A stretch of 64,000 bases of DNA, taken from positions 62,001-126,000 of the forward strand of contig JAFEMH010000072.1 of NCBI GenBank assembly GCA_022495995.1, in the 5' to 3' direction. The stretch comes from Adenophora triphylla var. japonica. Its lineage: Eukaryota > Streptophyta > Magnoliopsida > Asterales > Campanulaceae. Position 1 is the stretch's first letter. Each line of letters starts with the position of its first letter. The notes under the pieces are model-generated. The model saw nothing but the letters and a program-made list of their open reading frames with translations, was not told the DNA's origin and did no database searches. The translations under genes were made by a program, and so were the position numbers. This document shows positions 11,798 to 22,665 of the stretch, in pieces.

Positions 11798-12307
11798 CAC
11801 TGAACCGCCTTTTGTAAATTTCTTTTTGCTGAACTTTTTTCTATTTAGACCGCACTCTCATTGTATTTTATTTGGTCTATCTTTTTGCTTTTTGTAACCA
11901 TGTAATTTTCTTTCATACCCTGTACCTGTAATTTGAACCGCTTGAGGTATTAATGAAAATTGCATCATGGTTCCAGAACTTTGTTCATATCAAACTTCTT
12001 ATTTGTAGATCAATGAAACCGCAATAGTTTTAAACCTCATTCAAATATTTTCTAATTTAAAATCATATTTTTGAAATGAAGTTTAAACCGCACTTTAAAC
12101 TTATACTCATATTTTTCAAGTGCACTGAATTCATTTATATACTTTCGAATTGTAAGTTTTTCAATCTTTCAATAGTATAGAAATCTATAACTTAAGTTAG
12201 TGTGTGCATTGACTTGGGACATGACTTACTATGTTAATTCTTATGGACATATTTTTACCAAGTACATTGTTTGTTTATGTTATAGTAGGTAATGACATCA
12301 ATCAAAT
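11798..12307 (+). other. 3' untranslated region of element A
   Basis: Non-coding AT-rich stretch from ORF3 to the purine tract. Contains about six AACCGC-type motif copies (for example 11803, 11848, 11935, 12017, 12083). Nothing else is recognised. Confidence 0.5.
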
Positions 12308-12317
12308 AGAGGGAGAT
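12308..12317 (+). other. Element A polypurine tract
   Basis: AGAGGGAGAT immediately before the TGTTGGG start of the 3' LTR; primes plus-strand DNA synthesis. Confidence 0.85.
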
Positions 12318-13742
12318 TGTTGGGTATGCATATGTAATGAAGCTTAGACTTCAATTTTTTAGCTAAGCCCATTTTATAGAATAGGATAAATTAGGCTTGA
12401 AGACTAACACAAGACTCATTGGACATGAGGTTTCAATTCAGATGTTTCAGACCGCACCATCAAAACCACACCAGCAAACTGCACTGTGGAATTCTCTATC
12501 TGAAACCGCATCTTGAATACCTAAGTACAAACCGCATTAAGTGAACCACACTTGTTAACTGCAGTGCAGTTCCAATCTTGAGACGCACTATGGAACCTCC
12601 TCTGGTGAAACCGCACTTGTCAAACTGCATGCACACCAGACCACATCCAATGATTGAAGACTTAAGGTGAACCACATATGACTGTTGGAATCCACGTCAG
12701 CAATGACAAAAGTCAACCACCATACCTTGTCACGTGATTCTATGTCAGACAGGATCTTTAAAGATCTTGAAAAGGTGACAGATGTCTTTACTACCTTATT
12801 TGCAGCTGAGGTCTGATCAGTTTTATCTGCAACTACTGTATCAAAGGACAAAAGTGGATTTGTGGACCAATCAGATTGCACCAGTACAGTCCTTGCAAAC
12901 AGCTGTTTCCAACGGCTACTTTCTTGGTGCTTGGGTATAAATACCCCTAATCTTCAACACTTGAAGATTGCTTGAGAAATTGATTTGTTGTGAGTTCATA
13001 AGAAGTTGAAGCTCTGCCCAGAAAATATTCAGCCTTTTTAATCTTCATCTCTTCCTTCAAGAAATATTTTTCAGCCCAGAAATCAAGCCTTAAACACATC
13101 AAAAATCATTGTGCTCTACATCTCATAGATTCAAAGAGCCTTGATCTTGTTCAACACACACACACCTCACTTGTTTAATCACTTAGATTATTCATTTGAG
13201 ATACACCGGTTATAGTCTAGGATTTGATCTTCATAGAATAGATTTTAGATCTGAGTATTGTACTTTGTACTTTGTAATCTCTCATACTCTAATATAAAAT
13301 CTAACTCTTAGAAAATCCAAGACTAACCATCTTGGTAGTGGATGTAGATCATTTACGATTGAACCACTCCAAATATTGTGTTCTTCATTTCTGCATTTTT
13401 ATTTAGTGTTCATTGCTAATTATTTTGTCTTATCTGTTTGATCTTATTTTCAGTTATCCATTATTGTGAATTGTGTTTGAAGTTAACTTTGTCAAAACCT
13501 CACTTTTCAATTTTATAGACCGCACTGAAAACCGCATTACAAACCGCACCTCTAAACCGCTTTATAAACTCAAATATTTCGCTGTGCATTTTGCAACTCT
13601 ACTTGCAGTTTCTTATTGACTGCAAGCAGTTTTGTAAGCAAGAGGTTCAGTTTTTAAAAGAGGGTAAAAAATTTGTAACAGCTATTCACCCCCCCCCCCC
13701 TCTAGCTATTTTTCACTCTTGTCGCCACCTTTGGGACCAACA
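12318..13742 (+). repeat. Element A 3' LTR, complete (1425 bp)
   Basis: Starts TGTTGG and ends CCAACA, a 6-bp terminal inverted repeat. Contains a TATA box at 12936-12943 and many AACCGC motifs in two groups (12450-12620 and 13516-13560). The last 730 bp match the truncated 5' LTR. A run of C lies near 13688-13702. Confidence 0.92.
12936..12943 (+). promoter_or_regulatory. TATA box in element A 3' LTR
   Basis: TATAAATA in a GC-flanked setting, followed by a leader. The matching half of the 5' LTR is deleted, so only the 3' LTR of A retains a promoter, directed outward into element B. Confidence 0.65.
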
Positions 13743-13885
13743 CTAGGGACGCAGGTTATTATAATAAACATGCAAACATATAATATGCCAAATAAACTTT
13801 CTCTATAATAAATGATAAAGACGATTACATAGCGATATTTAGTATAAGTCAAACATAACTAAACGCCTAGGGCATTACACCAACA
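13743..13885 (-). repeat. Element B 3' LTR remnant
   Basis: Equals the last 143 bp of the complete B LTR (30675-30817) with about two differences, ends ACCAACA on the plus strand, and is followed by the purine tract (AAGTGGGAGAT on the minus strand, 13886-13896). Truncated by the end of element A at 13742/13743. Confidence 0.9.
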
Positions 13886-13899
13886 ATCTCCCACTTGCA

Positions 13900-14928
13900 C
13901 TAGGCTCCATCTATGTATCGTATACCCATGGACCTAACATGACCATCATGCTTTGCTTGTGTGAGGGGCTTTGTAAGCGGATCCTCAATGTTATCATCGG
14001 TTGATACTTTGCATATCTTAACGTCTCCCCTATCAATGAACTCTCGAATGAGATGGAAACGTCTAAGAATGTGTTTGGATCGCTGATGTGACATTGGTTC
14101 CTTTGCTTGCGCAATGGCACCATTATTGTCACAATAAAGTTCCACCGGATTAGTGATACTTGGAACCACTTTCAGATCACTAATGAACTTCTTGATCCAA
14201 ACTGCCTCCTTAGCTGCATCGGATGCTGCTATATATTCGGCCTCAGTTGTAGAATTGGCAATAGTACTCTGCTTGAAATTATTCTAACATATCGCACCTC
14301 CGTTAAGCATAAACACAAATCCCGACTGCGATCGGAAATCATCCTTGTCGGTTTGGAAGCTTGCATTTGTGTAACCTCTTACAACAAGATCATCTTCCAT
14401 CCCTCCAAAGACCAAGAACGCATCCTTAGTCCTTCTTAAGTACATAAGGATCGTCTTAACTGACATCCAATGGTTTTCACCCGAATCAGATTGGTATCGA
14501 CTCATCATTCTTAGAGCATACGAGACGTCGGGTCTAGTACAAATCATGGCATACATAATAGATCCAATCGTCGAAGCATATGAAACCTCATTCATCCTCT
14601 TTCGCTCATCAGTTGTCTTAGGACACTGAGTCTTGCTAAGAGTAACACCATGACCCATTGGCAAGTTGCCTCTCTTAGAATTTTCCATCTTGAATCTTCT
14701 AAGAACCTTGTAACTGTAAGTACTTTGACTCAAATCAATTATTCTTTTAGATCTATCTTTATAGATCTTGATGCCAAGGATGTAAGTGGCTTCACCCATG
14801 TCTTTCATTGAGAAACATTTCCCTAACCAAGACTTGACAGTCTGAAGTGCAGGAATGTCGTTTCCAATGAGTAAGATATCATCGACATACAACAATAGAA
14901 ATAATACTACGCTCCCACTGAATTTCAT
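13900..14928 (-). pseudogene. Element B reverse transcriptase C-terminus and RNase H
   Basis: 14928-14284 encodes LLLYVDDILLIGND with the YVDD box, KDMGEATYILGIKI, the ICTRPDVSYAL block and the start of RNase H (GYTNASFQTD, where the usual Asp is Asn). 14169-13900 continues in another frame with YCDNNGAIAQ, KHILRRFHLIRE and DNIEDPLTKPL, the normal RNase H ending. A frameshift or deletion separates the two near 14170-14284. Matches the fragment at 811-1210. Inactive. Confidence 0.85.
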
Positions 14929-15018
14929 GTATACACAAGGTTCATCTTTGTTCTTGACAAAACCAAACTCTTTGATCTTTTCGTCAAAACGAAGATTTCA
15001 ACTTCTAGAAGCTTGCTT

Positions 15019-15777
15019 CTATCCATATATGGACCTTTGAAACCTGCACACCTTGTTAGAATTTCTTGGATCGACAAAACCTTCGGGTTGTGTCATATAC
15101 ACATCCTTGAGTAACTTCCCATTTAGGAAAGCGGTTTTGACATCCATTTGCCATATCTCATAGTCATAATACAGAGCTATGGTAATTAAAATTCTAACAG
15201 ACTTAAGCATTGCAACAGGCGAAAAGGTTTCATCATAGTCTACACCATGAATCTGCCTATATCCTTTAGCTACAAGCCTAGCCTTATAAGTATGCACCTT
15301 CCAATCCATGTCAGTCTTCTTCTTGAAGACCCACTTGCACCCACTGATTTTTACACCTTCATGTGGCTCAATCAAGTTCCAAACTTGATTATCCGACATG
15401 GATTGCAATTCGGATTCCATGGCTTCTAACCATTTATCCGAATCGGCAGTGGACATCGCCTCTTGATATGAAGTAGGTTCCGTCTCTACTATTGGTTCCA
15501 TGTTATTTTCGGGTTCTTGAATTTCTTCAAGATCAATTTTACTCCCACTTGTTCCTTTATTGAGAAACTGTTTCTCAAGAAAAGTACCATATTGAGCAAC
15601 AAACACTTTGTTCTCATTGCGGTTGTAAAAGTAATACCCTTTGGTTTCCTTAGGGTAACCAATGAAAATAACCTTGTCATATTTAGGTTCTAACTTATCA
15701 GAGACAAGTCTCTTCACATAAGCTTCGCAACCCCAAATCTTCATGAAAGACAAACTAGGTTTTCTTCCATGCCACAT
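15019..15777 (-). pseudogene. Element B integrase C-terminus and reverse transcriptase N-terminus
   Basis: An open 252-residue segment: integrase tail (MWHGRKPSLSFMKIWGCEAY, KVIFIGYPKETKGYYFY), an acidic linker, then reverse transcriptase with EAMESELQSM, WVFKKKTDMD, KARLVAKGYRQ and QMDVKTAFLNGK with the first catalytic Asp. Stops at YG of the YGLKQA box, where the frame is lost before the YVDD part at 14928. Good evidence for Pol, clearly broken. Confidence 0.85.
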
Positions 15778-16598
15778 CTCATGTGGGTCTTAGGAGCTGA
15801 TTTAGTAGGGACTCTGTTCAGTGTGAACACAGCAGTCTCTAATGCATGTCCCCAAAAGGTAATAGGAAGGTCAACTTGACTCATCATCGAACGAACCATG
15901 TCCAACAAGGTTCTATTCCTCCTCTCGGACACACCATTCCTTTGTGGTGTTTCGGGTGGAGTCAACTCTGAAACAATTTCACAGTTTTTGAGATGATTGT
16001 CAAACTCTTGGCTTAAATATTCACCACCACGATCGGATCGAAGTGCTTTAATAGTTTTGCCAAGTTGATTTTGTACTTCATTTTGAAATGTTCTAAACAT
16101 CTCAAATGATTCACTTTTAGATTTCATCACATAGACATAGCCATATCTAGATAAGTCATCAGTGAATGTAATGAAATACCGAAATCCTCCCCTAGCAATG
16201 CTGCTCATTGGTCCACATACATCGGTATGTATTAGGCCCAATAAGTCACTAGCCCTTTCAATAATCTTAGTGTAGGGTGGTTTGGTCATTTTTTCCAATA
16301 AACAAGATTCGCATACATCATATGATTCATAATCATGTGATTCTAAAAGTCCATCCTTATGGATTTTAGATATGCATTTCTCATTTATACGACCAAGCCG
16401 GCAATGCCACATGAACGTGTTGTTCACGTCATTCGGTTTAGACTTCTTGTCCATATGATAAATATCTTCAACATTATTTTGTTTTTCATCAACATCAAGA
16501 ACATAAAGGCCATTAAATGAATTTGCAATACAATAAAGCATATCATTTAAAATAAATAAAAAATTTCTTATTCTCAATAAGGAACCTAAAACCTTCAT
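15741..16598 (-). pseudogene. Element B GAG-pre-integrase and integrase core
   Basis: 285-residue segment. Zinc-binding part: MWHCRLGRIN and CESCLLEKM. Core: HTDVCGPMSS, FTDDLSRYGYVY, RSDRGGEYLS (second Asp) and ERRNRTLLDMVRSMM (catalytic Glu), so the DDE triad is intact in this segment. The C-terminus overlaps the next segment in another frame (frameshift near 15741-15777). Integrase would join B cDNA to the genome. Confidence 0.86.
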
Positions 16599-16869
16599 TA
16601 TCCAAACAAGAAACGAAAATAATATTTCTACTCAAATCCGGAACATAGTAACAATTGTTCAAAACAAGCATTAATCTACTAGGTAAAGTTACATCATATG
16701 TCCCTATGGCTAATGCAGCAACTCTTGCTCCATTCCCCACACGTAAGTCAACTTCACCTTGTTTGAGTAGCTTCATATTCCTTAGTCCATGCACATTTAA
16801 ACAAATGTGAGATCCACATTCGGTATCGAATACCCATGAACTAGAAATAGAAAGAAAAATATCTATCAT
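16543..16869 (-). pseudogene. Element B aspartic protease
   Basis: SSWVFDTECGSHIC carries the active-site position, but DTG reads DTE, which would abolish catalysis. The relative at 3229 has DTG. The later part shows LPSRLMLVLNNCYYVPDLSRN, the common copia protease block. The frame changes near 16543-16598 to continue into integrase. Confidence 0.78.
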
Positions 16870-16947
16870 ATAAATACCTGAATCAGAAGCAATTGTATTG
16901 CCCTTATTCGCCTTTAGGCCTTCCTTGTAAGCCTTACAATTACGCTT

Positions 16948-17598
16948 TCAAAAACCAACTTCTTGGCAATGATAGCAAATCGCATCCTTTTGAGACACTT
17001 TGGGAGCCTCTCCGGCAACGGCAACTTTTGCCTTAGGTTTAGCAACATTTGATTTACCTTTGCCATCTTTCTTGAACCCTTTACATTTGTTAACCATTAA
17101 CACATTTCTCATTCCAGGCTTCTTGATATTCTTCTCTGCGGTCTTAAGCATCGCATGCAATTCCGAGAGATTCTTATCCATGCCACTCATATGATAGTGC
17201 ATTATAAAATGACCATAACTTTCAGGAAATGAATTCAATACCGTATTCGTGGCGAGTTCCAAACTCATCGGATTTCCAAGCCTTTCCAGACGCTCAATGT
17301 GACCTTTAATCTTAAGGACATGAGCACCAACCGACTGCCCCTCTTGCATCTTGCATGCATTTAGGGCCTTTACCACATCATACCTCTCTTGTCTAGCTTG
17401 CACTTAAAACATTTTCTTTAAGCGCTCGGCTAGATCAAAAGCAGCTTCCATGTGTTCTAGGTCCTTCTGAAGAGTCTTACATATGGTGGCAAGCATAAGG
17501 CATGTCACATCATTAATATGTTTCTTATGTGCATCCTTATCTGCCCTTGAAGCATTGACAGCAGGTGGAGGTGGAACGGGTTCGTCAAGAACGTACAT
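16948..17598 (-). pseudogene. Element B gag
   Basis: 17598-17404 (start MYVLDEPVPPPPAVN) encodes the capsid start; a stop at 17404 separates it from 17403-16948, which has the UBN2-like capsid part (SVGAHVLKIKGHIERLERLG, ELATNTVLNSFPESY, MHYHMSGMDKNLSELHAML) and a Lys-rich nucleocapsid leading to the first half of a zinc knuckle, CYHCQEVG. The knuckle is cut by a stop. Gag would form the particle. Broken but clearly recognisable. Confidence 0.82.
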
Positions 17599-17599
17599 T

Positions 17600-17944
17600 T
17601 TCTTCTCTTGTCTTAGAACAATTCTTAGGCTTCTGATCCAATTAGAATAGTTTGTACCGTTTTCTTCGAGCTGTCCTTCTCAAGGACGGATCGCAGTGAT
17701 AGGGGATGATTATTGTGAGTTGCCATTACTACAGTAAAATATGCAAACAATAAACATATAAGCATCAATGCATTTATCATCTAAGAGCAAATAATGTATT
17801 TCATAAATACTCCCACTAAATTATACACCTTCAAATACAAACATGTATCATATAATCATAGCAGGCTAAGATCCATATTTCACTTAATTTTGGTTTAACT
17901 GAGTCATTACCCGAAATCAAGCTATTTAGGTAGATAACATCAAT
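17600..17944 (-). other. Element B leader, proximal part
   Basis: AT-rich untranslated leader between B gag and the insertion point of element C. Its continuation lies at 28643-29118 on the other side of C. No ORF or RNA gene seen. Confidence 0.65.
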
Positions 17945-17949
17945 CATAT
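17945..17949. repeat. Target-site duplication of element C, left
   Basis: CATAT, identical to 28638-28642 on the other side of element C. Confidence 0.88.
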
Positions 17950-18925
17950 TGAAATTGTCACGGCCAGAATCACAAGTGATATCCAAGGTGATAACAGCAC
18001 CAACGATAGCACTTGGGATAGCACACACACACACTTCGAAAATAAAACAATTTTGTAAAAGAGATTGCAACGAAATAATAACACAAAAATTGTTTTTCTC
18101 AAGTTATATAAATATAACTTGAGAGTGCCTCTTAGGCAAGACTTTATAATCACTATAATGAATTTACAAAGCCGAAAATGTTTTCTATGGCTATAACAAT
18201 TTTGAGCTCTATGGAACAAGAGATAAAGAACGGAATCTTATCCTAGCCTTCACACAACTTGATACCAATGTAATCAAGTGCGAAATTACAAGGGAGGAAG
18301 GATTAAAAGAATCAAACAAAGAACTCTATCTCTAAGCTTTCGAAGGTGTGTATGAAATGGCAAATATTGGCATGTCTTGGTATATCTTCAAATGAAACCT
18401 TCCAAGCTTATTTATAGTCTTCAAATACTTGAAGGCTACTCAATAAACAGCCTTGGGGCTGTATTTGCACGTTGAGGGAGTAGGGAGAGTGGTTGAGATT
18501 GTTCCTCAATTCTAGCTCCCACTTCCTAAATTGTAGCAACCGAGTTGATTTATCTCCAAGTCCAAGCTTCCACGCCTTGTACTCCCAAGCTTTATCAACC
18601 TTGTACTCTTCTTTTATTCAGCAACAACTCCTTGACCAAGTCTCCACACCTTTTTAATTGTTGTTGCCAAAGTAACGAATTTATGCATAAAATGCATAAA
18701 TTGTTTCCTTCCAAATTTCACACGTGTCTAGCTCTTTCTTTGATGCTATTGCACTCTGAAATGTAAACATAAATCATAGACTATACAGATTATATTAGCA
18801 CATTAGTCCATTAAATAATAAACAAGAAATATACAACTATATAAATTCCAGTTCAGGAAATCATCAGCGATATCACCTGGAATTTGGAAAATCATCTACG
18901 ATATCACCTGCAGTTTACACTAAAA
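17950..18925 (-). repeat. Element C 3' LTR (976 bp)
   Basis: Matches 27662-28637. On the minus strand the first bases read TTTTAGTG where the 5' LTR has TGTTAGTG, so the terminal TG is mutated here; the far end reads TTTCA. TATA box (CTATAAATAA) at 18407-18416. Contains four RTAKCAC motif copies. Confidence 0.92.
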
Positions 18926-19386
18926 ATCTCCCCCTTAGTTGGATATTTCTTTCCAAACCTAATGTGCTGCTCTCCTGCAATGTTAGTCCATAAACAAATA
19001 TACAGAGCATAAAAACATAGTATAATATCTCCATAAAAATTAACTCCCCCTTAATCAGGGAGATAATCCTAAACAATGATTTTATCACCATAAACTAATT
19101 TATTTCAAACTTTAAAAAAAAATTCGAAATAAACTATGTTAACAAAAAAACCATAAACCATTGTAGCAAAAATATCATCCAAAACTAGCAAAACATCCTA
19201 ACAGTTAAAGATTTGAAACAGACCAACTAAAGTGTTTTGCAACCAACATAAACAAAATAAAAGTAAATTGTTTAGGAAACCACATCACATCACCAAAATA
19301 AAAGAAATTGTTTTAGGACCACCATGAACCCAGCCACCAACAAGATAGTGGCAACATCAACCTTCAGGTTTATCAACCTTCAGGTT
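18926..19386 (-). other. Element C polypurine tract and 3' untranslated region
   Basis: The minus strand carries AAGGGGGAGAT right before the 3' LTR (18926-18937). The remaining 450 bp to the env-like ORF stop are AT-rich and non-coding; a second purine-rich patch (AAGGGGGAG) lies near 19040-19055 and could be a duplicate purine tract. Confidence 0.7.
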
Positions 19387-21249
19387 TCAGTTTTCTTCTT
19401 CTTCAAAATCCTCTTCTTCTTCATCTTCCTCCTGATCTCCTTCCCTATCACTTTTACCATCACTTGGGCCAGCACTGGTGGTAGCACCTGCAGTAGCACC
19501 AGCTCCAGAAGTTGCAGCAGCAGCAGATCCTCCCCCTGTTTGGGAAGAAATTTCATCAATGAAAGCATCAGTAGCCTGCTTAAGCTTAACCCATCCCTCA
19601 ACAAGTCCTCCCATTGCACTTGACTGTTTGTGCAAAAAGTTGAGCACTGTTGCCTTTGGGATTGATGGACCAGTGTTGCTCAGAAGATTTATCATGTTGG
19701 ACAGAATACTTGCAGCATCAGTTTCTGCAAAAGTATTAGGGGCAGCACCTGGGGAAGCACTTGGGATATCACGTGAGATAGCACTAGAAAGAACAGGGGC
19801 TGTTTTATCAGATTTGTTCCAAGGAAGATCTTTTGTATACCTTTTACCCTTTTTCAGTTGTTGATCAATGGTATAGTACTCAGGTTCAGTGGTGAAAACA
19901 TCAGAGGCTTCAATGGGCAAGGATTGAAAAACTAAAACTTTGAAGATTAAAGAAGGATAGGGGAAAAAGCTAATGTTCATTTCTTTCTTTCTACCCCATG
20001 AAGCTAAGTGTTTGAACACTAATCTTTCAAAGTTAATCCTTAGATTCTTACCCAATCTGTATAAGACATTAGCATGCTCCAATGTAACAATAGGTTCATT
20101 CGTAGTAGGGAGCCAATTGAAGATGCATAGCTTGTGAAGCACAGAATACAGAGAAGTAAGCCTAGAAGCATGAAGTTTTTCCTTTAAAGGCCAGAACTGC
20201 AGTTTGTTGTGAGTGAGCAATTTTACCATTTCAACCCTATTAACCCTAATGCTCTCATCATCTAAATTTGGGAGGCCTAAAACCTTGTTAATTAAGAATG
20301 GAGTAAATGAATAAACTTTTCCCCTAACAAATATCTTTCCAAATTTTTCAGAACCTTCATCATCCAAATGAGCATGCAGGTTAGCAAAGAAATTTCTCAC
20401 AACACTTTCAACAAACACAAAAGCATGATTATTAGCCTTAAGAAAATTCATGTCCTTCAAAAACTGAACCATTCTTTCCTTTTCTAACTGACCCTCATCA
20501 ATGTGATTTTCTTTTAACAATCTCTTACTCGAATTATTCAACCAAAATTTCATATTTTCTTTCTTATAAAATTTCAGAGTAAGAAATGATTTTGGAAAAG
20601 CCTTATCCTTTTCATTTCGAATAATCTTAGCACCAGAATTATCACTAGAGGAACGAGTAGGAACAGAGGAGGGGGCAGGTGTTACCTCAGATGATATCCT
20701 CTTCTTGGTTGCACCTTTGATAGCACTCACTGAAGCTTTGCCCTTGGCCTTCTTCTTCTAAAAATCAGAAAGAGTTTCCTCCTCATCACCATCCACCCAG
20801 GCATCAAAATAATCCACAGAAGGTTCCTTCTCTTTGTTGGCATCAAAATTCTCGTCACTCACATGAGGTGAGGACACATCTAAGGAGCTTTCTGAGACTT
20901 CAACTGGATCAGAGGTGGTATTTGATGTAGCCTTGGACCTGATTGATCTTATACGGTTGAAGGACCTCCTCTTTGCAACTTGAGGAGATAGCTTGGATGT
21001 TGGAGCTTTCCTTTTCCTCTTTTCTTTTGATTCGGCTGGAATGAGTGTGACCTTGGAAATGCCATGTTCGAATGAGGATATGGGGGCAGAGGCTGGAACA
21101 ATAGCCATTGTAGGAGGAGAAGAGCTTGGTGTAATCATGGGAGAGGTTTTTATGGCTACACGAGAAGCAACGGATGGGGCAATGCTTGGGGAGATATCCA
21201 TTTGGTCTGTGTGTGAGGGTTCGACATTGGCTTTGGATGGAGAAGCCAT
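19387..21249 (-). pseudogene. Element C env-like ORF with plant transposon-protein domain
   Basis: One frame of about 620 codons with a single internal TAG at 20758-20760. The N-terminal part (21249-20761) is Ser/Pro-rich with basic patches (KEKRKRKAPTSK, VAKRRSF) and an acidic end. After the stop the frame continues with a globular region whose FFANLHAHLDDEG, GKIFVRGKVYSFTPFLIN and VLGLPNLDDE blocks resemble the putative plant transposon protein domain found in retrotransposon-derived ORFs. The C-terminus is Gly/Ala-rich then strongly acidic. No signal peptide or membrane span. Its position after pol matches the envelope-like ORF of SIRE elements; the biochemical role is unknown. Confidence 0.68.
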
Positions 21250-22665
21250 GGAGATTTTTTGGGAATTTTTGGGGACGGATTTTGACCTAGGTTGAGAGAG
21301 GAAGAAGACGACGTTGAAAGAGGGTTTAAAAGGTGAGAGAGAATAACGGTTAGAGAGAGAAGTGGAGAGGTGGAGAGAAAATAGGATAGTGATTAGATAG
21401 GGAACATAAAATTAAATTTGATTTGACATTTAAAGTCCTATCTAAACTAAAACCCTATTAATTCTCTAATAAACCCTATCCAATTATTTTGAATTAAATC
21501 CTAACCACACCTTTTTTTATAAAACCCTAACTATCTTAAAATAAAAACAACACGGTTGAACTAAAAATAAATTAAAAATATTATTTTATTTTTTTAAGTA
21601 AAAACGAAAAAACAAAATTGAGTAAACAAAATATTTTGTAACTAAGTTCGAAAATTATGAGCACAAAATCAAAAAAAAAAAAAAATAGGTTAGTTACTCA
21701 ACAATGTTTACCTAAAAATTAAGGAAACTTGTTGAAGACGTTTTCAAAATTGTAAACTCTTTAATTAAAAAGACTTTCAGATTTTGAAAAATTAATCAAC
21801 AATATTTCGAAAATAAGAAATAAAAAAAACTAATATAGCACACACTAATGTGTTAAGGCAATGATGGTAACACGTAGGATAACACATGTGATATACAATC
21901 CCTTGACAAATATTTTCATTTTCAAGCATTTCAAGCATAACAAGCTTAGCCATTTTTAGACACTTAAGGCATAACAAGCTGAGCATTTTTCATGCACTTT
22001 AGGCATTATAAGCCTATTTCTTTTTAAGTACATTGCTTGTTATAAAGGATCAATACACTTCTTTAAACAAGAAAGCATCGTAGTAACGAGCTCCGTGCTT
22101 CGAGTTTTATTTCAAGTGTAGAGATAGAGTGATCTATGCCTTTCAAGTAGGGTACACTGTAGTAGCGAACTCCATGTCCCTAATACTTAGCATAAACCAC
22201 CTCATACATTCTCATTGGCAAGAGTACATCGTTGCAGCGAACACCGTGCCCCGAGCTCGAGAGAATAGTATGAAAACATTATCTTTGCCTTTTATTTATC
22301 AAAAAGAAAAGATTAGTGACTTTGTCACTTTAAGCATATGAAGGGGAATGATATCAAACATGATAACCTAAGTAATAACCTACCATAACAAAAAGGTCAG
22401 TGTGTGACACGGTTAGAACTAAGCTAACCAGATTAAAAGAGAATGAAATCATTTTTTTTAAATAAACAGAAAAAATTACACTAATATACAAGTGTTACCC
22501 TGAGTGATAACATCACCTGGGGTAGCACAGACAAACAGACTCAGAGATTACAAAGATCAAGAGATCTTTTTAAACTAAAAAATCTCTCATGGTCTAAGGC
22601 CTTGATAAATATATCAGCCAGTTGATACTTAGTATCAATATGATCAATGTTAATTAGGCCTTTAT
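21250..22665 (-). other. Spacer between element C pol and env-like ORF
   Basis: About 1.4 kb without a credible ORF. Next to the env-like ORF start is a GA/CT-rich stretch (21290-21400), then AT-rich DNA, a pair of ATAACAAGCTTAGCC-like repeats (about 21930-22010), and three copies of an imperfect repeat spaced about 75 bp (22073, 22150, 22229) with a core like GTAGTAACGAGCTCCGTGC. Could hold a promoter for the env-like ORF, but no canonical TATA box is clear. Confidence 0.5.

Larger units (their letters stand above)
3252..13742 (+). mobile_element. Element A: SIRE-like Ty1/copia retrotransposon with a third ORF
   Basis: Order on the plus strand: truncated 5' LTR, initiator-Met primer site, gag with a zinc knuckle and long acidic/coiled linker, protease, integrase, reverse transcriptase, RNase H, a 0.5-kb spacer, a third ORF, purine tract, complete 3' LTR. 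The long Gag tail and the ORF after pol fit the SIRE/Maximus lineage. Gag-pol carries frameshifts and stops, and the 5' LTR lacks its promoter half, so this copy could not transpose. The 3' end abuts a broken LTR of element B. The left target duplication has been lost. Confidence 0.88.
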
